Shown: positions 11,833 to 23,359 of the stretch, in pieces | Layout of the letters: each line of letters opens with the position of its first letter | How positions within the stretch are numbered: position 1 is the stretch's first letter | NCBI GenBank assembly: GCA_021234535.1 | Contig: CM037838.1 | Coordinates: forward strand, 13,223,680 to 13,287,679 | Reading direction: 5' to 3' | Source of the DNA: Stichopus chloronotus | Taxonomy: Eukaryota > Echinodermata > Holothuroidea > Aspidochirotida > Stichopodidae | DNA length: 64,000 nt | Position numbers and translations under genes: made by a program | The notes under the pieces: generated by a model | Told to the model about the DNA's origin: nothing | The model's database searches: none | What the model saw: only the letters and a program-made list of their open reading frames with translations

Positions 11833-12488
11833 CTGACAGGAAGTTAAAACCAGACTGATGTCACACACTTCTAACTACAGAAGCATACATACAATCTTAC
11901 TCTAAAAGCTGGCCAACTGAGCAAGAAAAATTTAAACTTCCACATGAAATGAAATTCTTGGTACCAGAATGGATGTGGAGAAAATGGCACTGAGATCTGC
12001 TTCTGAGCTTTCAACAATAGTCACACAGGTAGAAGAATTAAGTTGTACAATGTTCTCCAGAATTATGACAAAACCAAATTGGAACCCTTCCAGCTATTAT
12101 CACAAAAAAAGGATATAACACTAACTTGCTCAAACAACTGTGGCTTAAATGATCAGAAAGTTTATCATTAACGAAAATGGTTATCTTTGGAAAAATTACA
12201 ACCTTGAAAGGGAGAAGTGAAATTTCTCTTCTTTTTATTGCTGCTTGCTTCATTTTCCCTCCTGTTTCAAGACTTTGTTCATATCACTCCCATGTGAAAA
12301 GTGAACAAAATAAGGGTTACCAATGGAATATATTTACTTAACAAAAATACTACGGCATGTGTATCTTACCTAATGCTATCGTCTTCAACTTCTAGCCCAA
12401 ACATTGTGAAACCTCATGATGTAATGAGAGCATTACAAACTTTCAGAAGTACTGTATATCTGTGATACACATTACGTAAATACTATAC

Positions 12489-12560
12489 CTGTTGCTAGGG
12501 AGTTATTTGCATCCAAGTGAACATCTTCATCAGGTTCTTCTGTCTTGAAGGTTACTTTTA
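12489..12560 (-). CDS. 72-nt phase 1-1 acidic exon, array copy 5
   Basis: Splice sites as in copy 1; core FKTEEPDEDVHLDANNS. The alanine before NNS matches the copies at 38457 and 40844. Confidence 0.35.
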
Positions 12561-13378
12561 CTGTATGATGGAAAGCAATACATCAAATGATTTTATTCAG
12601 TTTTACTAAATTCAATGGTCAAACCTCCAGTGTCATTTCCGATAACTGTACACTGGTACACAAATACAACAACTTTCAGTATTTTTAAGTTACCATACCT
12701 GTCAATAATACATCATGACATTTAGAGTCAAAGTTTTCAGTTTTAACATTTTGAAAGTATCATTCCTCTTTACATGTTAGACTTCACTGGTATCAAATGA
12801 CTTTTGACCTCCCCCATACCCCCCCCCAAAAAAAACAGTATTAGTTGAAGGAAATTTACCTCATGTATGTTAAATTGCTACATTGTGGCACACATTTTTG
12901 ATTACATACCACTTGAAAAGAAGTGTGTAATGCCTGTAATTTTGTATGTATTGAAAATTAAGTAAAATTTGGTTACAAGTTACTTTTTGTGATGGTAGAG
13001 CCAGTGAATGATACATATTAAAGTGATATCTTTAATGTCAGACTACTACAGGGTGCCACTGACTCTTTCCCTGGCTGGAAAGACACAAAATATAAACTAT
13101 CTAATCATATCTCACAAGTAAATAAATTTCTCATAGGTAAATCCAAATTGACATGAAAAATTGCTTTTCTCTAAAATGTGCTTACATCCACAGCATCAAT
13201 AGTTGGATAAAGATCTCTCTGGGATTGACAACACCTGTCTCAGTGAAGTCAGAGGTCAATGGTCACCTATCATGGTCATGGATTGTATCTTAGTATTAAA
13301 GCACATTCAAAAACCAATTATTTGTCTTTTGGGGGATTTTGTACTGATAACTATCAAAATAGCTCAGCCTAAGTAATA

Positions 13379-14675
13379 ACCAGAAAGCCAAAAGGCTTTG
13401 TGATTCCTTGCTACATGGTTATATTAAAACAAACATGAATTATTCAAATGACAAGTATAAGATCAACTGCAGTTATTTTTCTTGATACACCACAAGCCTT
13501 TAACCCAAAATGACCTTTATTTTGGTGACCTAAAATGACTGCGACATTTGATGTCCACCAAAAGCAATAGGGATCACCTACCCAGGCCATACAACCCACA
13601 CATCAAGTACAGTATGAGTACAGTAAGAAATCAGTCAACATTATCTCTGAGCTCCAAGAAACACACAAGTAATCAATGCTGCTTCTAGTCTTGCCTGTTG
13701 TTAGTTGAATCAAATAACTCAACCTCACCTCATCTGAACTCAGCTTGTCTGCCATATTTACCTAAAAGTTCTTCGTAAACCACCAGGATAATTTCTTCCT
13801 TGTTACAAGTAGCTTTTAACACACTCAAAGTCCTGGTAAGTTGACCCTAAGTTATGATTCCTCCGCAATATTTTTGCTTCCTCCATCTTTTCCGACATTG
13901 TGAAATATGATTGATAGCACTCCAATTTGATTGTTAAGAAACCTTGTTCTGCTATCAGCTGTTCCTCTGGATATTGATATTATCCAAATAAATGACAGAA
14001 CAGATGTTTTTTTTTTATTTTCTTCATTTTTTTCATAAACCCATTAAAATTCCATTGCATGCTTTTCTATCTGACCCCATGACCTCCCATACCAAGACTC
14101 TCTCTCTGGACAACTTATTAGCCCCCCCACACTAGAAGTTACTCACTAAGTTACAAATGCAGTACTGTAGGGAGCAATCCCATTGAGTTAACTATGTGCG
14201 AGAGAATAAACACTTGCTATTGCACAATGTAGATCAATATATATTTGTACCGTAGTTTATAATAACCACAATAATGGTGTTTAGGCTATTATTATTGTTT
14301 TATAGTGAAAAATTATCCCTTCCTCTCTATTGATAAGCATTAAATTTCACAGGGTCGTGAACCTGTTAATAACAGACAACCTTATCAAGTTTAAAACAAA
14401 TCTGACCCATGGATAAGGAACTATGGCAGTTTTGTTTACCCCATAACCTCATTAAAATGCAAGATTTGGACACCAAAAACAATAGGGATCATCTACTCAA
14501 TATGGGCAACCAACATGCCAAAAATGAAATTACTCAGAGTTACCCTTCTTGAGATAGAGTGTTTACGAGCAACCGTCACACACACACATATACACACGCA
14601 CACATACACCCGCACATACATACCCACACACGACATCATGACTGCATAGATTCCCCTGCCTACGGCAAGTAATCA
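13379..14675. mobile_element. 1.3-kb non-autonomous element, copy B
   Basis: Same element and same insertion site as copy A (AGTAATA on the left, ATAATAGATTT on the right). The sequences are nearly the same, with one base changed in the right hairpin (GGCAAGTAATCA). It was inherited by segmental duplication rather than by a second insertion. Confidence 0.75.
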
Positions 14676-15314
14676 ATAATAGATTTATAGCAAAAGGCCG
14701 ATAAGCATATGTACTGCCCACTGTTGTGCACTGCACTAAAAGTCAAAGAATTCAAAATTATCACACCAAAAGTACCAACTGCATTTCAAGAATTGCTCAT
14801 ATTTCACTGCTGGTTACACAAAACTTTGAGAAATACTTGTCCACCGACTAGTAGAGATCAAACTAAAAGTACCAGCTGAGAGCTAACACTTTGCATCTCC
14901 TGGAGACCCAAATGTACACCTTACAACAAAACCAAACCCCCAAAAATTTAGGTTCTGCACCTTAACACCACATGTGAAGTGCAGGGTTACCTCCCCTTTG
15001 AAAATAGTGTGTTCACAAGTTTTTCACTGTATGACCTCTAACATCTCAAATGAACTTTGACCTAAAACTACCCTCCACAATCTTATTTACTTACAGTGGT
15101 AGGAAGTACACGCCCTCCAAGTTTGAAGTTTATAAATGCAACATATGCTTCCTGAGATACAGTATTGCAAACATTGGTTGTCTACAGTACATTCTGCTTA
15201 CTGCTGATGTCAGATGACATTTGACCTGCAGCAAAAACCACCCCAGCCAAGATTTTTAAATGTCCTCCCCACACACAAACTTTGACCTGTTTTGCACCCT
15301 TAATTAAAAAGTGT

Positions 15315-15450
15315 GCTTCATTAACGGCTCCATCCTCCAAACTGATTTCTGGATTACATGAGATGCTCTGACCTGGTTCCCTCCATTCTGATTCTTCTTC
15401 TCTGATCGGTGGGTGTTCTTGAGTACAAGAGAAGGATTCTCCATCAATTC
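15315..15450 (-). pseudogene. Truncated zinc-finger leader exon, array copy
   Basis: The right-most leader fragment of the array, 136 nt with intact acceptor at 15450, ending EDGAVNEA at the shared break point. Confidence 0.6.
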
Positions 15451-16101
15451 CTGACAGGAAGTTAAAACCAGACTGATGTCACACACTTCTAACTACAGAA
15501 GCATACATACAATCTTACTCTAAAAGCTGGCCAACTGAGCAAGAAAAATTCAAACTTCCACAAGAAATGAAATTCTTGGTACCAGAATGGATGTGGAGAA
15601 AATGGCACTGAGATCTGCTTCTGAGCTTTCAACAATAGTCACACAGATAGAAGAATTAAGTTGTACAATGTTCTCCAGAATTATGACAAAAACAAACTGG
15701 AACCTTTCCAGCTATTATCACAAAAAAAGGATACAACACTAACTTGCTCAAATAACTTTGGCTTAAATGATCAGAAAAATTATCATTAACAAAAATGGTT
15801 ATCTTTGGAAAAATTACAACCTTGAAAGGGAGAAGTGAAATTTCTCTCCTTTTTATTGCTGCTTGCTTCATTTTCCCTCCTGTTTCAAGACTTTGTTCAT
15901 ATCACTCCCATGTGAAAAGTGAACAAAATGAGGGCTCCCGATGGAATCTATTTACTTAACAAAAATACTACGGCATGTGTATCCTACCTAATGCTATCGT
16001 CTTCAACTTCTAGCCCAAATATTGTGAAACCTCATGATGTAATGAGAGCATTACAAACTTTCAGAAGTAGATCTGTGAAAGACATTACATTGATACTATA
16101 C

Positions 16102-16173
16102 CTGTTGCTAGGGAGTTATTTGTATCCAAGTGAACATCTTCATCAGGTTCTTCTGTCTCGAAGGTTACTTTTA
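16102..16173 (-). CDS. 72-nt phase 1-1 acidic exon, array copy 6, SUMO lysine lost
   Basis: Splice sites and frame are intact, but AAG is GAG: the core reads FETEEPDEDVHLDTNNS. The lysine of the SUMO-type motif is gone while the acidic run remains. This is the last 72-nt exon of the array. Confidence 0.35.
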
Positions 16174-16427
16174 CTGTATGATGGAAAGCAATACATCAAA
16201 TGATTTTATTCAGTTTTACTAAATTCAATGGTCAAACCTCCAGTGTCATTTCCGATAACTGTACACTGGTACACAAATACTTCAACTTTCAGTATTTTTA
16301 AGTTACCATACCTGTCAATAATACATCATGACATTTAGAGTCAAAGTTTTTAGTTTTAACATTTTGAAAGTATCATCCCTCTTTACATGTTAGATTTCGT
16401 TGGTATCAAATGACTTTTGACCTCCCC

Positions 16428-16450
16428 CACCCCCCCCCCCCCCCCAAAAA
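16428..16450. repeat. Poly-C tract in array unit 6
   Basis: A run of about 18 C occurs where the other units have six to nine, a typical slippage site. Confidence 0.85.
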
Positions 16451-17630
16451 ACAGTATTAGTTGAAGGAAATTTACCTCATGTATGTTAAATTGCTACATT
16501 GTGGCACACATTTTTTGACATTTACATACCACTAGAAAAGAAATGTGTAATGCATGTAATTTTGTATGTATTGAAAATTAAGTAAAATTTGGTTACAAGT
16601 CACTTTTTGTGATGATAGACCCAGTGAATGATACATATTAAAGTTATATCTTTAATGTCAGACCACTACAGGGTGCCACTAACTCTTTCCCTGGCTGGAA
16701 AGCCACAAAATATAAACCATCTGATCATATCTCACAAGTAAATAAATTTCTCATAGGTAAATCCAAATTGACATGAAAAATTGCTTCTCCCTAAAATGTG
16801 CTCACATCCACAGCATCAATAGTTGGATAAAGATCTCTCTGGGATTGACAACACCTGTCTCAGTGAAGTCAGAGGTCAATGGTCACCTATCATGGTCATG
16901 GATTGTATCTTAGTATTAAAGCACATTCAAAAATCAATTATTTGTCTTTTGGGGGATTTTGTACCGATAACTATCAAAATAGCTCAGCCTAAATAATAAT
17001 AGATTTATAGCAAAAGGCTGATAAGCATGTAAACTGCCCACTGTTGTGCACTGCACTAAAAGTCAAAGAATTCAAAATTATCAAACCAAAAGTACCAACT
17101 GCATTTCAAGAATTGCTCATATTTCACTGCTGGTACACAAAACTTTGAGAAATACTTGTCCACCGACTAGTAGAGATCAAACTAAAAGTACCAGCTGAGA
17201 GCTAACACTTTGCATCTCCTGGGGACCCAAATGTACACCTTACAACAAAACCAAACCCCCAAAAATTTAGGTTCTGCACCTTAACACCACATGTGAAGTG
17301 CAGGGTTACCTCCCCTTTGAAAATAGTGTGTTCACAAGTTTTTCACTGTATGACCTCTAACATCTCAAATGAACTTTGACCTAAAACTACCCTCCACAAT
17401 CTTATTTACTTACAGTAGTAGGAAGTACACGCCCTCCAAGTTTGAAGTTTATAAATGCAACATATGCTTCCTGAGATACAGTATTGCAAACATTGGTTGT
17501 CTACATTCTGCTTACTGCTGATGTCAGATGACATTTGACCTGCAGCAAAAACCACCCCAGCCAAGATTTTTAAATGTCCTCCCCACACACCAACTTTGAC
17601 CTGTTTTGCACCCTTAATTAAAAGGTGCAG

Positions 17631-18090
17631 CATTAACAAATGTTCACAAGCTTTACACATTGTGGCCTCTGATGACCCCAGGTATCATTTGACCCCCAAG
17701 AAAATTATCATAATGTTATTTAATCAAAAGGGAGTATGTACCCTCCTAGTTTAAATTTCATGCAACATGTAGTTCTTGAGATACTACAAACATACTTTGT
17801 GTATGTACTGGCTGCTGGTGACCTTATGACCTTTGACCCACACCAAAACAACTCCAGCCGAGACGTTTATATGTCCTATCTACACCACCTTTCACCTATC
17901 TCGTACCTTTCCTTCAAAACCTGGAGTGCTAATGAAATTACATTACACACGCACACACACACAAATACTGTACATTGTCCGACAAGACTGCATAGGTTAT
18001 GTGCCTGCCTCCATCAAGAACCCCAAAATGCCACAATTTGACCTTAAAGGCTTGATCTCAAGTAGCATTTGGACTATGTTGGGACATTAG
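17631..18090. repeat. Diverged TGACCT-rich repeat and CA run
   Basis: Right of the array the sequence resembles the TGACCTTTGACC repeats elsewhere in the window, with an ACACAC run near 17946-17965. No coding signal was recognised. Confidence 0.5.
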
Positions 18091-18335
18091 TACAACATCT
18101 ATGTCCTAAACATGGACTACAGTACCAGCATACTGATTTTAAAGTTGAAGCAACATTTGGTACTTGATATGGTGAATGTACAACTAAGATACTGTATCAC
18201 ATACACTACATTCAATACATACACTACATTCAATAAGCAGCACAGCTACTGTACAGGCAGTCATTTTATACAGTATAACTGTATTTGGCAAAAATGATGT
18301 CTGAGAATTAGTTCATCTAGACTGTAGGCACCTAC

Positions 18336-18407
18336 ATGAAACAGCTGGAGGGTCAAGCCCATCATCTTCCATGCAGTCATCATCAATTTCCTCTTTCACG
18401 GATTTTT
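18336..18407 (-). CDS. Second-type 72-nt phase 1-1 acidic exon (VKEEIDDD)
   Basis: The exon lies between acceptor TATCTGTCCTTCAG and donor GTAGGT, again exactly 72 nt in phases 1-1. It encodes KSVKEEIDDDCMEDDGLDPP. VKEE followed by IDDD fits a negatively charged SUMO-type motif. The sequence differs from the FKTEEPDED exons, but length, phase, composition and strand are the same. It is therefore a plausible alternative 5' exon of the zinc-finger gene on this strand. No family was recognised beyond that. Confidence 0.5.
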
Positions 18408-18539
18408 CTGAAGGACAGATAAAATACAACAAATGATTGTAATACTGTACATACTACACTGTAGATCTGTAAAATGAGGGCTGCTGTAACTGTCCATAGC
18501 ACCACTTTCTCTCCATGAATGCATATCATGTTTACAGTG

Positions 18540-19400
18540 TTATGAATACATACTGTGCATTAATATGTACTGTACTTCTATGATGGTTGATGTACAGTAC
18601 TGTACGTGGTAACCGTCTTTAAAGCCATCTCTTTATGTCATTTCTCCTCCAGTCACTAAAATGAGATATTGCAATATCTTTTGACATGTCGTTCATGATC
18701 GCACCTATTGTACAGTATGTACAGCACTGTGAGTGGCTGCTACACCCGCACACCGTACCGTGCATAATGTACAGTACAGTACATGCAACAGTTCCCATGG
18801 TTACAACTACTGTGATGCAGAGTGAATGGGTCGAATTTACATAAAAATACTGCATTGTATTTAACCATTTAGCCACCTGAAAATCTTCAAAATAAATAAC
18901 AAATGTTTGGAAAAACCATTATATGAATTGCGGCTCTCAAACTTGAAGCACAGACTACCTATACACACACATACTACAAATGAAGTATTCCAGAATTTTA
19001 TAAGAAAGTTTTAATGTTGGTCTCCATTCTCCATGTATTAGTAAACAATATAAGGTAAAAAAAAACAATAAAATACTGTCCTGTTTTACCACATGTGATA
19101 CATTTACAATAGCATATAATATCCAGGTTGCTTTCATACAGACATTAATGTGTGACAACGTGTTTATGTTAAATAACATATTGCGAACCTCAGGTACTTA
19201 GTGCAGATCAAGAAATTTCAACACGGCTAACTCATAAGAAATGACTTCAAAAGCGATTTCACACTCCGTCACAGCCACAAAGTTGGCACCAACATACTGT
19301 ACTGTACCATACAGTATTTCCGGTGCACAATTCATTTCAAAACATTCTTCCCAGAGTTGCAGTATTTACACAATTGAAGAAAAAAACCAGATCTGATTCA
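18540..19400. other. TACAGTA/TACTGTA-rich spacer
   Basis: Overlapping TACAGTACTGTAC-type strings are frequent, for example near 18570-18610 and 18710-18785. No exon or RNA gene was recognised. Confidence 0.5.
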
Positions 19401-19412
19401 CAGTACAGTAAG

Positions 19413-20574
19413 ACCAGAAAGCCAAAAGGCTGTGTGATTCCTTGCTACATGGTTTTATTATATCAAACATGAATTATCCACAAGACAAGATCAACTGCAG
19501 TTATTGATCTTGACGCACCACAAGCTGTTAACCCAAAATGACCTTTATTTTGGTGACCTGAAATGACCGTGACATTTGACATCCACCAAAAGCAATAGGG
19601 ATCACCCACCCAGTATGGCCAACCCACACATCAAGTATGACATCAGTCGACATTACCCTTCTGGAGTTAATGTGTAGGCAAGGTTTGACCTTTGGTGACC
19701 TCAAACAACCTTTGACCTCCACCACATACAAAAGGAATCTTCTACTTAGTACATACAATCTACACATCAAGTAAGACATCAGTCAAGGTTAGATTCCCAA
19801 AGACATTGTGTTTACACATTTCTACAGTTTGACCTTTGTTGACCTCAAATGACCCTTGACCGCCATTAAAAACATAGTGTTCTTGTACTCTATAAGATAC
19901 ACCTACATACTTCATGTGATATCTTTCCAAGCTTCCCTTCTTGAGATATTGTGTTTACAAGGTTTTCACAACCTGACCCCTGTTGACCTCAAATGACCTT
20001 TGACCTCCACCATAATCAATACAGATGTTGTACTCAATGTGGTACACCAAAGCACTAAATATGACATTTGTCCAAGCTTCTCTTCTTGAAATATTGGGTT
20101 TATAAAGTTTTCACAATTTGAACCCTGTTGACCCAAAATGACCTTTGACCTCCACCAAAAACAATAGGGTTCTTCTACTCAATGTGGTACACTTACGTAC
20201 AAAGTATGAGATTTGTCCAAGCTTTGCTTCTTGAGATATTGTGTTTACAAGGTTTTCACAATTTGACACCTGTTGACCCCAAATGACCTTTGACCTCCAC
20301 CAAAAATGATAGAGTTAGAACTGCTTCTTAATATGGTACACCTACATACTAAATATGAGATCTCTCCAACCTTTCCTTCTTGAGATATCGTGTTTACAAG
20401 GTTTTCACAATTTGACCCTTGTTGACCCCAAAATTATCTTTATTTCGAGGACGAATGGGAATTTTATACTGCAATTGGGTGTTGTTATGGAAGCATGTAC
20501 ATTATTTTCTCCTTTAAAAATACTGAAATCTTTTACCAACTGAAACAGTTCAGTAACTAAATAATTAAGAGAAA
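19413..20574. mobile_element. TGATTCCTTGC element family, 5' part with internal repeats
   Basis: It starts with the same ACCAGAAAGCCAAAAGGCT end as copies A and B. Inside are about six imperfect repeats of roughly 140 bp, each reading TGACCTTTGACCTCCACCAA, then an AATAGGGTTCTTCTACTCAAT-like block, then TTCTTGAGATAT and GTGTTTACAAGG. No right-end hairpin is seen before another copy starts at 20575. Confidence 0.65.
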
Positions 20575-20844
20575 GCAGAAAGCCAAAAGGCTTTGTGATT
20601 CCTTGCCACATGGTTATATTATAACAAAGTTGAAGTATCCACATGACAAGTATAAGATCAACTGCAGTTATTTTTCTTGATACACCACAAGCCTTTAACT
20701 CAAAATTATCTTTATTTTGGGTAACTTGACATGACCGTGACATTTGACGTCCACCAAAAGCAATAGGGATCACCTACCCAGTATGGCCAACCCACACATC
20801 AAGTACAGTATGATATCAGTCAACTTTACCCTTCTGGAAAGTCA

Positions 20845-21330
20845 CTACCACGTTTCCAACACTGGACTTTGTTTGTACCGTTTCTTTTTGGCGCTGTCCC
20901 AGTTTTTCCGTAGTTTACTTTGTACTGTTTCCACTTTTGGTCCTTCAATTTCTGTAGCATTTTGATCCGAGCTCATAAGTGCTCTCCATAAGTCAAATAT
21001 CTCAGTTAAGTTGCGGTTCGGTTCCTTCAACACTCTTTGCCGCAATCGTGACGAACTGCAACTTTGAATTATCTGTGATTTGATTTCTTTATCTATATCC
21101 ATAAACTGACAATAATTTGCTAATTGCCTCAGCCTGGTGGTAAACACATCCAACGTTTCGCCTTCCCCTTGCTTCGCTTGACGAAACTTGAAAATCGCGT
21201 ATTCAGTATTTTTTATAAGTTGAAAATACTCTGTCAGCTTGGTTTTTGCTGTGTCATAATCTGTAGAGTCTCCAGTTTAAATATTTCAGCTATGTTTTCC
21301 CCTCCAAAATGAAGTAACATTGAACTCAGG
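20845..21330 (-). pseudogene. Ty3/gypsy-type retroelement gag fragment
   Basis: The minus-strand frame reads RLRQLANYCQF, then EIKSQIIQSCSSSRLRQRVL, the conserved pattern of gypsy-type gag proteins (retrotransposon gag domain). Upstream, after a one-base frame change near 21272, sequence like LHFGGENIAEIF continues the similarity. The frame ends before any zinc knuckle, and no protease, reverse transcriptase, integrase or LTR was seen nearby. This is an inactive relic of capsid-type coding sequence. Confidence 0.75.
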
Positions 21331-21761
21331 GAAATGTGGACAGGACATTTTAATTGTCAGAATTTAATCAATTTCCTTCTAGTATTAAGGTCTTCCTTGA
21401 AGGTTTTCAGAGTCCTTAATAAAAGGATCCCATCTTCATCGCCATTGTAAGATTTTGAGAAAACACCCTGGAGACTCAGCAATGCATCTTGCTACTGTAC
21501 TTGTATTTCTGATGATATATACAGTAACTGAAGATTATTCTCACAGTAAATATTTATGGAATGCCTACACAGGAGACAGTCAGTGGTAGACTGGGCAGGA
21601 GTCAGCTTTGTTCTATCAAAGAGATAAATGAAGCGCAGGTGACAGCTATCTGACCCCATGACCTCCCAGTTACTGAGACAACCTATGGAGGCCTCTGAGG
21701 GGGTGTTTGAAAAGTAAAAAGTTATTCTCTACTTACAAATGCAGTATATTGAAAATACTCT

Positions 21762-21838
21762 TTCAAACATGACATGGTCCTGAGTGGCTTCCATAGGCTG
21801 GGAAAATGATATTTCAAACATGACATGGTCCTGATTGG
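21762..21838. repeat. 49-bp direct repeat pair
   Basis: TTTCAAACATGACATGGTCC occurs at about 21762 and again about 49 bp later, each followed by TGA(G/T)TGGCT. Confidence 0.7.
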
Positions 21839-22302
21839 CTACCTTAGGCTGGAAAAGCTTACATAAGTTTGCAATGACAAGAATCCCTATTGAGTTAACT
21901 GTGTAGAAGGAACCAACAAATGCCAATAGTAATTTGGTACAATCTACCCCGATATAGATTTGTACGGTAGTTCATAATAACCACAATAATGGTGTTTAGG
22001 CTATTATCATTGTTTTATAGTGAAAAATTATCCCTTCCTCTCTATTGATAAGCATTAAATTTCACAGGGTCGTGAACCTGTTAATAACAGACAACCTTAC
22101 CAAGTTTAAAACAAATCTGACCCACGGATAAGGAACTATGGCAGTTTTAAAATTTTTTATGTTTTACCCCATAACCTCATTAATATGCAAGATTTGGACA
22201 CCAAAAACAATAGGGATCATCTACTCAGTATGGGCAACCAACATGCCAAAAATGAAATTACTCAGAGTTACCCTTCTTGAGATAGAGTGTTTACGAGCAA
22301 CC

Positions 22303-22376
22303 GTCACACACACACACACACACAACACGCCCGCCCACACGCGCACGCATACACACATGCATACACACACATGACA
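22303..22376. repeat. CA-rich microsatellite in element right part
   Basis: CACACA run with interspersed CGC and CAT, equivalent to the runs in copies A and B. Confidence 0.8.
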
Positions 22377-22559
22377 TCAGGACTGCATGGATTCCCCTGC
22401 CTACGGCAAGGAATCAAAAAGGGCAAACCAAACAAATATACATTGTACTAAACATATGTACAGTATGTAGTATATACACTTGCCCGTAGCGACTTGCCCA
22501 GCGAGGCTTAAGTTAGAACTAATTACCCGAGTTTGCCACCGGAAAGCAAATGCATGCAG

Positions 22560-22770
22560 GGGAGGAATAAACCGGAGATCCAGGGCCACTTGATCTACCG
22601 ATGTGTTCTCATTACAAACTTTGATCCAGCGCGGTGGATCTGATCTACCCGATGGGTGTATCAAAATCGGTGGATCTTGATCTTGAGTGAGTATTGTTGA
22701 TCCACGTTCCTATTGGAGTTTGATCTAGCGCGGTAGATCTTGATCCACTGCACTCACTCAAATGGGAACA
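22560..22770. repeat. GATC-rich palindromic repeat
   Basis: TTTGATC(C/T)AGCGCGGT(G/A)GATCT occurs near 22619 and 22718. TTGAGTGAGT (about 22682) and ACTCACTCAA (about 22750) are inverted. This looks like part of a transposon with subterminal repeats. No coding potential seen. Confidence 0.5.
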
Positions 22771-22989
22771 CGGCTTAATTGAAAAGACACTTACATGAAT
22801 GCACACATTAGCACTCAGGCACGAGGAGGTAAACTGATCCAGCCAAACTTATCTGGTGTGACCACATACAGTAATGCAAACAACACTGCTTCATTTCATT
22901 TGAGCAAGAAACTGCTAACTCAAGCTGTACTTCCATGATGCACTGGAGGGGGACTAATGGAACATATGAGCATCAATAGCATAACAAGG

Positions 22990-23354
22990 TTTTTCAGACT
23001 TTTGCCCCCAGTTCCCCCAGATGACCTTTGACCTCCACCAAAAACAATAGCGTACACCTTGTCAAAATGGCAAACCTACATACCAAGTTTGGCTTTCATC
23101 TGACTTTCCCCTATTGAGTTAGAGAGTACCCAAGCAAAACAGACTTTTGCCCCCATTTCCCCCTAGATGACCTTTGACCCCCACCAAAAACAATAGGGCA
23201 CACCCTCTCAATATGGCAAACCTACATACCAAGTTTGACTTTCATCGGACATTCCCCTTTTGAGTTAGAGCGGTCCTAAGCAAGTGTCACAGATGCACAC
23301 ACACACACACACGCCAATCTGACTGCATAGGTTCCTTTGCTGACGCAAGGAACC
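22990..23354. mobile_element. TGACCT-repeat element, 3' fragment
   Basis: Two diverged repeats (GATGACCTTTGACCTCCACC at about 23030 and a variant at about 23167) are followed by a CA run. A degenerate right end (GGTTCCTTTGCTGACGCAAGGAACC) corresponds to the hairpin of the TGATTCCTTGC family. The left end is missing. Confidence 0.55.
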
Positions 23355-23359
23355 AAAAG

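Larger units (their letters stand above)
1297..17630. repeat. Tandem array of six gene-fragment units (S-S-L-S-L-S)
   Basis: The same 2.3-kb segment recurs head to tail. Leader-exon landmarks lie at about 1175, 3497, 5805, 9398, 11709 and 15327, giving spacings of about 2.32, 2.31, 3.59, 2.31 and 3.62 kb. A sixth unit runs to about 17625, where homology stops exactly where the next leader exon should begin. Units look roughly 95% alike by eye, including non-coding parts. The two long units (5.8-9.4 and 11.7-15.3 kb) carry the same 1.28-kb insertion at the same base, so a short-long pair was probably duplicated after the insertion. On the minus strand each unit holds a 72-nt exon, an intron of about 0.65 kb and, except in the last, a truncated leader exon. 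Confidence 0.9.
20575..22416. mobile_element. TGATTCCTTGC element family, full-length copy interrupted by gag remnant
   Basis: The left end GCAGAAAGCCAAAAGGCTTT and the right hairpin ending CGGCAAGGAATCA are both present. The left end matches copies A and B up to about 20837. After the gag remnant, 21.9-22.4 kb matches their right part, including the CA run and the right hairpin. A retroelement fragment sits between, so nesting is likely. Confidence 0.65.

Noticed and set aside
17736..18090. Two overlapping plus-strand frames of 85-101 aa
   Set aside because: They cover a diverged TGACCT repeat and a CA run; composition is that of repeat DNA.
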